From: Pseudoalteromonas holothuriae
GTDB lineage: Bacteria; Pseudomonadota; Gammaproteobacteria; Enterobacterales; Alteromonadaceae
Direction of reading: 5' to 3'
DNA: 64,000 bases
Assembly: GCF_945859825.1 (NCBI RefSeq)
Contig: NZ_CAMAPC010000019.1
Span: 28,861-92,860 of the forward strand
The position numbers and the translations under genes are program-made. This document shows positions 35,050 to 43,298 of this stretch, piece after piece. Within the stretch, counting starts at the first letter, position 1; every line of letters begins with the position of its first letter. Below the pieces are notes generated by a model. The model saw only the letters and a list, made by a program, of their open reading frames with translations. It searched no databases and was not told the DNA's origin.

Positions 35050-35080
35050 AAAAAACCCAATCGATTAGATTGGGTTTAGT
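35049..35080 (-). terminator. Terminator of metR abutting elyC start
   Basis: AAACCCAATC (35053-35062) pairs with GATTGGGTTT (35068-35077). On the minus strand the 3' arm is followed by T-residues that end at the elyC ATG (35047-35049). It closes metR. Confidence 0.8.
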
Positions 35081-35108
35081 TTAGTTAATTTGATATAAAA
35101 ATAATAGC

Positions 35109-35996
35109 TTAACGATTATTGTTCTGCTTACAGGTATTTAAAAAGTGCCGGTACACCGGGTTGTCTTTCATGGTTTTTTTCATTGCTAAATACATGGGGC
35201 GATTGAGTCCTAGTGCGCCTAAGGGAATAGACTTAATAAGTCCTTGGCTTTCATAAGGGGTGACTAACCAATCTGGCAAAGCGGCAACACCCATACCCGC
35301 ACTTACGAGCTGAAAAATTAATAAACCTTGATCAACCGTTTTAAGTGTGCCATCAAAGCGAGCGTTTTGAATAAAGTGCTTGAATATGTCTTGTCGTTCT
35401 TTCGGAATAGGGTATGAAATTATGGTCTCATCTTTTAAATCAAGCGCTGTTACATAGGCTTTTTTGGCAAGTTCATGATCGGGCGAGACAATGAGTTTTA
35501 ATTTAAAATCAAAAAGGTGTGCATATTCAAGTTTGTCTTGTTCTCGCATATCTGACGTCAGGACAAGGTCTAAATCATCCTCTAATAAGTCAGGAATAGC
35601 GTCATAGCTAAAACCACGCTCATAATCGACCTTAATATCGGGCCAAAAGTTATTGAATTCTTTTATTGTTGGCAATAACCAATGGAAGCATGCATGACAT
35701 TCTACGCTAAGTCGTAACTGCGAAATAGGTTGGTTTAAGCTTTCTTTTAAGCGACATTTAGTCGCTTCCACGCGAGGTAAAATTTCACTAGCAAGTTCAA
35801 GCAACAGCATACCTTGAGGGGTAAACCGAACAGGCTGAGTTTTGCGTTCAAATAACTGGCAATCTAATTTGTTTTCTAAATCTTTAATTTGATGTGATAA
35901 AGCTGATTGCGTCAAGAACAACTCACGGGCTGTATTAACGAGTGAACCGGTGTCTTTAAGGGTCGAGATGGTTTTCAGGTGCTTTATGTCGATCAT
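35109..35996 (-). CDS. metR: LysR-type regulator MetR
   Basis: Homocysteine-responsive activator of methionine biosynthesis genes in E. coli (metE, metH and others). The 295 residues show an N-terminal helix-turn-helix (GSLVNTARELFLTQSALSHQIKDLE, about residues 17-41) and a LysR substrate-binding domain. Resemblance to E. coli MetR is strong, including VECHACFHWLLPTI and VDQGLLIFQLVSAGMGVAALPDWLV. Two TGAG/CTCA palindromes lie upstream. No metE is adjacent. It is separated from elyC by its own terminator. Confidence 0.95.
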   Translation of the reverse strand: MIDIKHLKTISTLKDTGSLVNTARELFLTQSALSHQIKDLENKLDCQLFERKTQPVRFTPQGMLLLELASEILPRVEATKCRLKESLNQPISQLRLSVECHACFHWLLPTIKEFNNFWPDIKVDYERGFSYDAIPDLLEDDLDLVLTSDMREQDKLEYAHLFDFKLKLIVSPDHELAKKAYVTALDLKDETIISYPIPKERQDIFKHFIQNARFDGTLKTVDQGLLIFQLVSAGMGVAALPDWLVTPYESQGLIKSIPLGALGLNRPMYLAMKKTMKDNPVYRHFLNTCKQNNNR

Positions 35997-36020
35997 CTTT
36001 AATAAATCTCATTATCAGTG

Positions 36021-36033
36021 TGAGTTAAACTCA
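36021..36033. promoter_or_regulatory. Palindrome near metR start, candidate MetR site
   Basis: TGAGTTAAACTCA is a perfect palindrome with a single central base, lying 25-37 bases before the metR ATG. The E. coli MetR site is TGAA-N5-TTCA; this has the same 13-base length and differs at one position per arm. A second similar motif lies at 36231. Confidence 0.45.
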
Positions 36034-36230
36034 GATTGCTTTGCCGAAACCCTAGTTATTACCTAATAGTAACGCCTAGGTGTCTACAAAACTAGCAATC
36101 GATGATTAGTTTTTAACAAAATCACTATAACACTATTGTTGACAGCGTTGTCATTCTTTATTTAACTTTTTTACAAAAAAGACAAATTAATTTTATTCAT
36201 CTTGTCCTTAAGCAATGTCTGATATTTACT

Positions 36231-36242
36231 TGAGTTATCTCA
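36231..36242. promoter_or_regulatory. Second TGAG/CTCA palindrome in the metR-upstream gap
   Basis: TGAG-TTAT-CTCA, extended to TTGAGTTATCTCAA (36230-36243). It shares arm sequence with the palindrome at 36021, but with a 4-base spacer. It lies far from the metR start and just beyond the end of the GGDEF-EAL gene, so it could be a distal site or chance. Confidence 0.35.
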
Positions 36243-36268
36243 ATGTCTAAAGCAAATAAGTTACATGC

Positions 36269-38650
36269 TTATATTGATAGGGCCATCTCTGTATGAGTAA
36301 GCAAAAACTGCATAGCTTCATCTGCTGGCAGTGGTTTTGAGACCATAAAACCTTGTCCGAATTGACATCCTTTACGTTTTAATAGCGCCCATTGCTTTGG
36401 GTTTTCTATACCTTCAGCAACCACATTTAAATCTAATGAGCGAGCTAAAGATAAAATAGCGTCTATCAGTGGGTTCTCTTTGTGAGTTAGCTGATCTACA
36501 AAGCTTTTATCTAGCTTTAACACATGAATGGGAAGTTGGTGCAAATAACCTAAAGCGGAATAGCCAGTACCAAAATCATCTAAGTATAGCTTTACACCTA
36601 AAGGTGCTAGTCCTGTAATGATTTGAGTTGCTAACTTTAGGTTCTCTATTAATCCAGATTCTGTGATCTCTAAACACAATGAACCATTGGGTAACTGATG
36701 GTCGATATAAAGTTGCTGCATATAGGTAACGAAATCGAGACTGGCAAAGTGTCGTGATGATACGTTCACTGTGACACGTGTCATCGGGTAGCCAGCTTGT
36801 CGCCATAGCTTTAATTGTTGCGCGGCTGAGCGTAACAGATGTAAATCTAAATCAATAATTTGACCAGTCTGCTCCGCAATGGGTATAAAATCATTGGGAG
36901 GAACTAACCCATTTTTGGGATGGTGCCAACGGACTAAAGCTTCAAAACTGACTACATGTGGGTCGTTGAGCGAAAAAATGGGCTGAAAAAATAACTCAAA
37001 TTCACTATTTCGAATGCCATGTTGTAAGTCATTTTCAATGTCTGCCCGGCGTTTAAGCTTTTTACGCATGGCATTATTAAAGTAGCATACTTGCCCACGA
37101 CCACGAGATTTCGCCTCGTACATAGCAGCGTCAGCTTGTTGCAGCAATGTAATTGCATTGTCGGTGGCATTGCCAGTATAAGCAACGCCTATACTGGTAG
37201 ACGCTTGTAACTTATGGCCATCAATGAGTAAAGGCTTGGCAATTGCTTCATTCACTCGCTCTAATGCAAGCGCTACCTGCTCTTTATCTTTGACATTCTC
37301 AATGAAAATCGCAAATTCATCCCCACCTAGGCGCGCGAAAGTATCTGTGCGGCGAATACACTCTTTAATGATATTTACAATAGCAACTAAAAATCGATCA
37401 CCCACATCATGTCCGAGTGCATCATTAATACTTTTAAACCGATCAAAATCTAAATAAAGTAAGCAATGCAAATTATCATTCTTAGCTCTTTCTAAAGATA
37501 AAATAGCATGTTTAACACGCTCTAATAATAAGTAACGGTTTGCGAGCCCCGTGAGTTCATCGTGTAGTGCTCTATGCTCTAGTGCTTGGCGTGATAATTG
37601 TCGATCAATTGCCATACTTACTTGGCGGCTAATATAAGTCAAAATTGATAAGTGATGATGATGAAACGCTTTGTCTAGGGTATAGCTTTGAATCACGATC
37701 ACCCCTTGATACTGTTCATTAACAGCAAAAGGAACGCCTAGCCAAGACTTTGGTGATTGACCGACCATTTTAAAGTGGCCCATATCAATGTGGTGCTCAA
37801 ACTCTCTACTGTTGCATAATAATGGCTTGCCTGATGTCAGGGTATAATAAGAGGCCGTGTGCTTTATTTGTGATTTAGAGACACGTTGATGGGCATTACA
37901 CTTGGTCTTGTTTTCAATCAGGTAGTCTATTTCTAATATATCGCTATATCTATCGTAAAGACCAATGAAAAAATTTTCTGCAGGTAATTGGCTATTGATG
38001 ATTTGGTATAGTTCATCATAGAAAGCTTCTAAGTCTAAAGAGCGGTAAGTGATATTGGCAATTTTTAATAGGCATTGTTCTAACTGTTGTGCTTGATTTA
38101 ATTGTTCAATAGTTGTTTTGAGATTATTAAGAGTTTTAACTTGATTGATTTTTGCGCTCAACAAATGTGCAACAGTTGAGAGGATTTGCAAGTGGCCTTG
38201 ACTAAAGTAGTCGCGTTTTGGATGTTCACAATCGATTACTCCAATAAGCGTGTCTTCGTATATTAGAGGCACGCAAATCTCAGATAAAGCCGGGCGGTTA
38301 TCAGCAATGTACATAGGTTCAACAGAGACATCTCCAGATACGAATGCTTTACCAGTACGCGCTACGTGGCCAGTAATTCCTTGCTCAATTGGAATTTTAG
38401 TTTGTGCGACTTTATAATCGCTGCTTTGCTGTGCGACGCCCATGCTCGCAACTTCTTCTAAAAACTCGTTCTGGTCATCAGCAAGATAAATTACACAATC
38501 TACAAACCCTAAGCGGCTCACTACCTGAGATGTAACATAATCAAATAGCTCATCTAATTGGGTGATTTGCAACAGCGATGAAGAAAACTGATTAATGATG
38601 CTGAGCTGCTCAGTTTTTGATTCTAATTTGTTTTTTGAAAGCATGTACAT
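36269..38650 (-). CDS. GAF-GAF-GGDEF-EAL cyclic-di-GMP signalling protein
   Basis: Soluble protein of 793 residues that may both make and degrade c-di-GMP. In order: GAF domain (about 15-175, with GITGHVARTGKAFVSGDV and VIDCEHP), a second GAF-like domain (about 190-350), GGDEF domain with intact RLGGDEFAIF (about 360-520), and EAL domain with intact FEALVRWHHP, VTVNVSSRHF, and DDFGTGYSALGYL (about 535-785). Both catalytic motifs look functional, so net activity cannot be predicted. No transmembrane segment is seen. It is divergent from pyrC. Confidence 0.93.
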   Translation of the reverse strand: MYMLSKNKLESKTEQLSIINQFSSSLLQITQLDELFDYVTSQVVSRLGFVDCVIYLADDQNEFLEEVASMGVAQQSSDYKVAQTKIPIEQGITGHVARTGKAFVSGDVSVEPMYIADNRPALSEICVPLIYEDTLIGVIDCEHPKRDYFSQGHLQILSTVAHLLSAKINQVKTLNNLKTTIEQLNQAQQLEQCLLKIANITYRSLDLEAFYDELYQIINSQLPAENFFIGLYDRYSDILEIDYLIENKTKCNAHQRVSKSQIKHTASYYTLTSGKPLLCNSREFEHHIDMGHFKMVGQSPKSWLGVPFAVNEQYQGVIVIQSYTLDKAFHHHHLSILTYISRQVSMAIDRQLSRQALEHRALHDELTGLANRYLLLERVKHAILSLERAKNDNLHCLLYLDFDRFKSINDALGHDVGDRFLVAIVNIIKECIRRTDTFARLGGDEFAIFIENVKDKEQVALALERVNEAIAKPLLIDGHKLQASTSIGVAYTGNATDNAITLLQQADAAMYEAKSRGRGQVCYFNNAMRKKLKRRADIENDLQHGIRNSEFELFFQPIFSLNDPHVVSFEALVRWHHPKNGLVPPNDFIPIAEQTGQIIDLDLHLLRSAAQQLKLWRQAGYPMTRVTVNVSSRHFASLDFVTYMQQLYIDHQLPNGSLCLEITESGLIENLKLATQIITGLAPLGVKLYLDDFGTGYSALGYLHQLPIHVLKLDKSFVDQLTHKENPLIDAILSLARSLDLNVVAEGIENPKQWALLKRKGCQFGQGFMVSKPLPADEAMQFLLTHTEMALSI

Positions 38651-38834
38651 CGCTCATCGATACAATTACCAACAATTTAACTTACTTGAAAGGTAAACGA
38701 CATATTATTGCGAAAAAATATTTTTTATCAGAAAAAACCCAACGAGTGTATTTCGCTGCTTTGATTAGCGTAAAAACTTTACTCTGCGCTTTGAACTGCC
38801 TATGATCGGACAAATTCAGCCGTGGAAAAGAGCA

Positions 38835-39878
38835 ATGACAAGTAAAGTAGATTCCCTCACTATCACTAGACCTGATGACTGGCACGTACACTTACGTGAC
38901 GGTGTGCAACTTAAAGATACAGTAAGAGATATAAGCCGTTATATGGGGCGTGCTATTATTATGCCGAACTTGGTGCCTCCAGCTACTTGTACAGATACTG
39001 CACTGGCGTATCGAGCGCGTATTTTAGCGGCGCAACCTCAAGGCAACTTTCAGCCATTAATGGTGCTTTATTTAACAGACAAAACAACGCCTGAAGAAAT
39101 AAAAAAAGCTAAAGCAAGTGGGCACATCGTTGCGGCAAAGTTATACCCTGCAGGTGCAACAACGAACTCTGATTCCGGTGTTACAGACATCGAAAAGGTT
39201 TTTCCTGCTTTGGCAGCAATGCAAGAAGTAGGCATGCTGCTTTTAATACATGGAGAGGTAACGGACTCATCTATTGATATTTTTGATAGAGAGAAGGTTT
39301 TTATAGATACTAAGCTGGCTAAAATTGTTGACTCATTCCCAACACTTAAAATTGTCCTTGAACATATTACAACCAAAGATGCGGTTGAATTTGTACAAAA
39401 AGCGTCAGACAATGTTGCTGCAACCATTACCGCACATCACTTGCTTTATAATCGCAATCACATGTTAGCGGGAGGGATAAGACCGCATTATTATTGCTTG
39501 CCTATCTTAAAGCGTAATATTCACCAGCAAGCTTTGATAGAGGCTGCTACAAGCGGCAATAAAAAGTTTTTCTTGGGCACAGACTCTGCGCCACACGCCA
39601 AAGACAAAAAAGAAGCGGCTTGTGGTTGTGCAGGAGCTTATACTGCACATGCTGCATTAGAGCTTTATGCTGAAGCTTTTGAAGAAGCAGGTGCGTTAAA
39701 TAAACTAGAAGGATTTGCAAGCCACTTCGGGCCTGATTTTTATGATTTACCTAGAAACACCGATACTGTTACGTTGAAACGTGAAAGCTGGACGACACCA
39801 CAAAGTTTTCCTTTAGGTGATGATCAGGTTGTGCCAATTAAAGCAGGTGCACAGGTAGATTGGAAAGTTATTGCTTAA
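38835..39878 (+). CDS. pyrC: Dihydroorotase
   Basis: Third step of pyrimidine synthesis: cyclises carbamoyl-aspartate to dihydroorotate with a two-zinc centre. The start at 38835 (MTSKVDS) is chosen because AAGAG lies just before it and the N-terminus then matches E. coli PyrC; a longer frame begins at 38802. Metal ligands are visible: H17 and H19 (DDWHVHLRDG), the carboxylated Lys in AAKLYPAGATTNS, the His in IHGE and LEHITT, and the Asp in GTDSAPH. Final length is 347 residues, as in E. coli. It ends in a clear terminator. Confidence 0.96.
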   Translation: MTSKVDSLTITRPDDWHVHLRDGVQLKDTVRDISRYMGRAIIMPNLVPPATCTDTALAYRARILAAQPQGNFQPLMVLYLTDKTTPEEIKKAKASGHIVAAKLYPAGATTNSDSGVTDIEKVFPALAAMQEVGMLLLIHGEVTDSSIDIFDREKVFIDTKLAKIVDSFPTLKIVLEHITTKDAVEFVQKASDNVAATITAHHLLYNRNHMLAGGIRPHYYCLPILKRNIHQQALIEAATSGNKKFFLGTDSAPHAKDKKEAACGCAGAYTAHAALELYAEAFEEAGALNKLEGFASHFGPDFYDLPRNTDTVTLKRESWTTPQSFPLGDDQVVPIKAGAQVDWKVIA

Positions 39879-40199
39879 ATGAAAATAATTTATACAGTAT
39901 ATAAAAAACGCACGCTTTAGTGCGTTTTTTATGCCTTATTTTATTATGAATTTTGAGTAAGATTTGTACCGTTTGTTATTTTATATGTTAGGCTTAAAGG
40001 GCTTTGAGTTTTTGCTGTTCTATGGATGTAAGAGTTGCGGTAAGGAAGCTTCATTGGTTAACTAATAGTAATATTAGCTAGTTAATGAGCGTTATGTATT
40101 TTTTGCTGTATTTATTATTCCGACAAATTGCGGCGTAAGCTCAAGGAGGAAGCCGTTTAGGCAAGTGTTAAATTGATCTGACTTACAGGAATAATAGGT
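39879..40199 (+). other. Gap between pyrC and cold shock gene, structured leader
   Basis: About 320 bases. It contains the pyrC terminator and then the probable long 5' leader of the cold shock gene. In the leader, GTAAG (40135-40139) can pair with CTTAC (40182-40186), enclosing AGGAGGAAGCC and a small GCC/GGC hairpin. Long structured leaders are known for cspA-type genes. No promoter was assigned. Confidence 0.45.
39903..39931 (+). terminator. Terminator of pyrC
   Basis: AAAACGCAC (39905-39913) pairs with GTGCGTTTT (39920-39928), with a 6-base loop, followed by T-residues. It lies about 25 bases after the pyrC stop. Confidence 0.85.
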
Positions 40200-40409
40200 A
40201 TGTCTAATTCTAAAACAGGTAAAGTAAAGTTTTTTAATGAATCTAAAGGCTTTGGCTTTATTGAACAAGATAATGGCCCTGATGTATTTGTACATTTTAG
40301 TGCTATTTCGGGTGAAGGTTTTCGCACTTTAACTGATGGGCAAGCGGTATCGTTTGACATCAAACAAGGCAAAAAAGGCCCCGAAGCAGAAAATGTAGTG
40401 GCTATATAA
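40200..40409 (+). CDS. Cold shock protein, CspA family
   Basis: Single cold-shock domain of 69 residues. Both RNA-binding motifs are intact: RNP1 KGFGFIEQ and RNP2 DVFVHF. The overall pattern is TGKVKFFNESKGFGFI with a final GPEAENVVAI. Such proteins bind single-stranded RNA/DNA and help translation at low temperature. It is preceded by a long leader, consistent with post-transcriptional control. Which Csp paralogue it is cannot be told. It is next to an H-NS-like gene on the same strand. Confidence 0.95.
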   Translation: MSNSKTGKVKFFNESKGFGFIEQDNGPDVFVHFSAISGEGFRTLTDGQAVSFDIKQGKKGPEAENVVAI

Positions 40410-40611
40410 AACTTCATTTTACCTGAGGAGTAACGCATAGTTGCTCCTATTTTATTTCCTTTCACCTCCTTCTTCTTTAAATTAACTTATATTATTTGCT
40501 TTATTATATTTATATGTAAAAATATAGTAATCAGAATATAATTGTAATTTATATCTGGTTTAGACATACCTATGTTAGGTATTTTTCAAAAATAATTTAA
40601 GAGTAATATCA

Positions 40612-40917
40612 ATGCGTGAAATTAAATCTTTTATAAAATCTGCAAATTTTAGTGAGTTAGAGAAAGCAGCCGAATTAATTAATGAGGCAATTGAATCTCA
40701 ACGTGAACAGCAGCAAGTAAAAGAGGAAGTATTAGCACTGATCAAGGAAAAAGGTTTAACTCTTGACGATCTTGTGTCAGGCGCACCTGTTGATAAACGC
40801 GCAAAAGTAAAACCTAAATACAGAATTGAAAAGGATGGCCAAGTATTTGAATGGACAGGCCGTGGTAAAACACCAAAAGCATTTTCTGGTGTAAATTTAG
40901 ACGACTATACAGTTTAA
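40612..40917 (+). CDS. H-NS family nucleoid-associated protein
   Basis: A 101-residue protein. The N-terminal 50 residues are helical and charged (FSELEKAAELINEAIESQREQQQ), fit for oligomerisation. The C-terminal 35 residues match the H-NS DNA-binding domain: KPKYRIEKDGQVFEWTGRGK, then TPKAF, corresponding to the family's Y-W-GRGR-P core that reads AT-rich minor grooves. It is shorter than E. coli H-NS (137 residues), mainly in the coiled-coil, so it may be an H-NS modulator or a compact orthologue. It ends in its own terminator. Confidence 0.85.
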   Translation: MREIKSFIKSANFSELEKAAELINEAIESQREQQQVKEEVLALIKEKGLTLDDLVSGAPVDKRAKVKPKYRIEKDGQVFEWTGRGKTPKAFSGVNLDDYTV

Positions 40918-40943
40918 TTGTTTAAATTAGCATAATATTTCTT

Positions 40944-40972
40944 GAAAGGCTCTAATTGAGCCTTTTATCTTC
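40944..40972 (+). terminator. Terminator of H-NS-like gene
   Basis: AAAGGCTC (40945-40952) pairs with GAGCCTTT (40958-40965), then a short T-run. It is 27 bases after the stop codon. Confidence 0.78.
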
Positions 40973-41015
40973 TCTACCTTATTTATTATGTGTATAATAA
41001 ATTATCGTATCTCAG

Positions 41016-42770
41016 ATGTCAGAGGTGCATATCTATACACTCAGGCCTTATCAACAAGAAGCGGTTAATAACACCATAGCTCACTTCAAACGCAGCAGCG
41101 ACCCTGCGGTAATTGTGTTACCCACTGGTGCAGGTAAAAGCTTGGTTATTGCTGAGTTAGCTCGCATTGCCCGGCATAAAATACTGGTGTTGGCTCACGT
41201 TAAAGAGTTAGTTGAGCAAAATGCACAAAAGTATATAAGCTTTGGTTTATCAGCGAGTATATTTTCAGCAGGTTTGAAACAAAAATCCTTATCTGAGCAA
41301 GTAACCTTTGCAAGTGTGCAGTCAGTTTCAAGAAGCTTAGAGCAATTAAATGAATTTTATTCGTTGGTGATTATAGATGAATGCCATAGAGTAAATGATG
41401 ATTCCCAAAGCCAATATCAAAAGGTAATTACGGCATTAAAGGCGTACAATGCAAAGTTAAAAGTGCTTGGCCTTAGTGCGACACCTTATAGATTAGGAAT
41501 GGGGTGGATATATCATTATCATTATCATGGTTTTGTAAGGGGAACAAAAAGTAGTCCATTTAAACTCTGTATTTATGAGCTACCTTTACGGTATATGATT
41601 AAGAATAAATACTTAACACCTCCTAAAGAAATAGACCCCGCAATTTCACATTATGACTTTTCTGCTTTAAAAACTGATCAGTTTGGTATTTATTCACAAA
41701 ATGATATGAATACATTGCTTGAATCGCAAACGCGTGCAACTTATAGCATTGTTTGTCATATTATTGAGCAAAGTAAACACCGCCAAGGGGTGATGATTTT
41801 TGCTGCTACAGTAAAACATGCAAAAGAAGTATTAAGTTATTTACCGACCGAAAATGCTGAGTTAATTATTGGTGATACTAAAAATATACAAAGAGATAAT
41901 ATTATTAAATGCTTTAAAGATAAAAAGTTAAAGTTTTTAGTAAATGTATCTGTATTAACGACAGGGTTTGATGCACCTCATGTAGATTTAATTGCCATAT
42001 TAAGGCCCACTGAGTCTATTAGCTTGTATCAACAAATTGTTGGGCGAGGTTTACGGTTATCGGATCAAAAGACAGATTGCCTGATACTAGACTATGCAGG
42101 CAATAACTTTAACTTGTTTCATCCAGAAGTGGGGACAAAAAAGCCAAATACTGACTCAGAGCCTGTTCAAGTGCTGTGCCCCGGTTGCGGATTTGCCAAT
42201 GTTTTTTGGGGTAAAACTAATGAGCAAGGTCAGGTAGTTGAGCACTTTGGTCGTCGGTGCCAAGGTTTATTAGATGACGAAACTGAGCAGCAACAATGTG
42301 ACTATCGCTTTCGCTTCAAAGAATGTGACGCGTGTGGCAGTGAAAATGATATTGCTGCGCGGCAATGTTGGCAGTGTCACAGTGTTTTGGCTGATCCAGA
42401 CGATAAACTGCGTGCTGCCTTAAACCTTAAAAATGCCTTGGTAATACGTTGCAGCGGGTTGAGTATAACTGAGTTGCAAGCGCATAGAGTTAAAGTGACT
42501 TACTTTGATGAGGATGGCGCAAGCTGTGATGAAATATATGATTTTGCAAATAGTAAAAGCAGATATGTGTTTAATCTAGACTATGGCAAACGTATAAAAG
42601 GCCACAACGCACAGATGAATTGGCAAAATGCTAAGCAAGTATATGAGATGCAAAATTTGTTAGTAGCTCCCGATTTTGTTATTGCAAAACAGCATAAAAA
42701 ATACGGCTGGCAGGTAAGTGAAAAAATATTTGATTATCAGGGGCAATATCGAGTGGCCGATAAGTCATAG
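41016..42770 (+). CDS. radD: DEAD/DEAH-box ATPase RadD
   Basis: Superfamily 2 ATPase that, in E. coli, aids recombination and repair of double-strand breaks and works with RecA (RadD, formerly YejH). The 584 residues align with E. coli RadD over their length. Seen: Walker A LPTGAGKSL (K41), DEAH-type box IIDECHR, motif III GLSATPYRLG, motif V-like LTTGFDAPHVD and motif VI QQIVGRGLRL. Zinc-type cysteines follow (CPGCGF, ECDACGSE, CWQCHS). Its stop codon sits in a strong hairpin. It is convergent with the RraB-like gene. Confidence 0.96.
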   Translation: MSEVHIYTLRPYQQEAVNNTIAHFKRSSDPAVIVLPTGAGKSLVIAELARIARHKILVLAHVKELVEQNAQKYISFGLSASIFSAGLKQKSLSEQVTFASVQSVSRSLEQLNEFYSLVIIDECHRVNDDSQSQYQKVITALKAYNAKLKVLGLSATPYRLGMGWIYHYHYHGFVRGTKSSPFKLCIYELPLRYMIKNKYLTPPKEIDPAISHYDFSALKTDQFGIYSQNDMNTLLESQTRATYSIVCHIIEQSKHRQGVMIFAATVKHAKEVLSYLPTENAELIIGDTKNIQRDNIIKCFKDKKLKFLVNVSVLTTGFDAPHVDLIAILRPTESISLYQQIVGRGLRLSDQKTDCLILDYAGNNFNLFHPEVGTKKPNTDSEPVQVLCPGCGFANVFWGKTNEQGQVVEHFGRRCQGLLDDETEQQQCDYRFRFKECDACGSENDIAARQCWQCHSVLADPDDKLRAALNLKNALVIRCSGLSITELQAHRVKVTYFDEDGASCDEIYDFANSKSRYVFNLDYGKRIKGHNAQMNWQNAKQVYEMQNLLVAPDFVIAKQHKKYGWQVSEKIFDYQGQYRVADKS

Positions 42771-42796
42771 GGCCTGATTTAGGGCTCTATGACTTA
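42761..42796. terminator. Strong hairpin between radD and rraB-like gene
   Basis: TAAGTCATAG (42761-42770) pairs with CTATGACTTA (42787-42796), and the stem extends inward with GGCC-type pairs for about 14 bp. It includes the radD stop codon. No T-run follows, so it may protect mRNA ends as much as terminate. Confidence 0.5.
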
Positions 42797-42802
42797 CCTA
42801 AC

Positions 42803-43144
42803 TTATTCTGGCATCATAATACCCCAGCCATCACCGTAGCCTTCGTGTGAATTGGCGATGCTTTCAAGATACTGTTCTGTTTGAGAAAGCAGTTGGTGGT
42901 CGGGTACCATTTTAATTGACGAAATCACCTCCCAAACACTGGTATCTTTACATTGCTGCAAGTTAGTTTGTGGTGCGAGTTCGTCCTCTGAGATTGCCTC
43001 GATAAAAGATTCGGCTTGTGGCTTTTGCTCAAATAAAATGAAAAAGTCGACAGTATGAAATTGTGTTAGGTCAATACCCGCTTCTGCCATTTCTTTAAGA
43101 AGCAGGCCATTATCATCGTCTGGGAATTGCATATATAGGTCCAA
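42803..43144 (-). CDS. RraB-family protein (RNase E inhibitor-like)
   Basis: A 113-residue acidic protein. It resembles RraB: an opening FPDDDNGLLLKEMAEAGIDL, a middle VDFFILFEQKPQAESFIEAI, and a C-terminal GYGDGWGIMMPE, the DGWG motif typical of the family. RraB binds RNase E and modulates mRNA decay in E. coli. This protein is shorter and lacks the long acidic C-terminal tail, so direct inhibition of RNase E is uncertain. Divergent from tamA. Confidence 0.75.
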   Translation of the reverse strand: MDLYMQFPDDDNGLLLKEMAEAGIDLTQFHTVDFFILFEQKPQAESFIEAISEDELAPQTNLQQCKDTSVWEVISSIKMVPDHQLLSQTEQYLESIANSHEGYGDGWGIMMPE

Positions 43145-43298
43145 GTAAATCAGTTGCCGTTATTGTCTGTTATTAGTGGTTAAATAAAAAGAGGTAACAT
43201 GCAAATTTGTCGCTAATTGCGTACGTAATGTTCATAGGGCGTTATGTTTGCTTGTGATATTATTAGGCTCTTAAACTAACCTTGAGAATGAGTAGTAA

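Noticed and set aside
40157..40465. 102-residue minus-strand frame over the cold shock gene
   Set aside because: Antisense of a clear cold-shock domain with intact RNP motifs.
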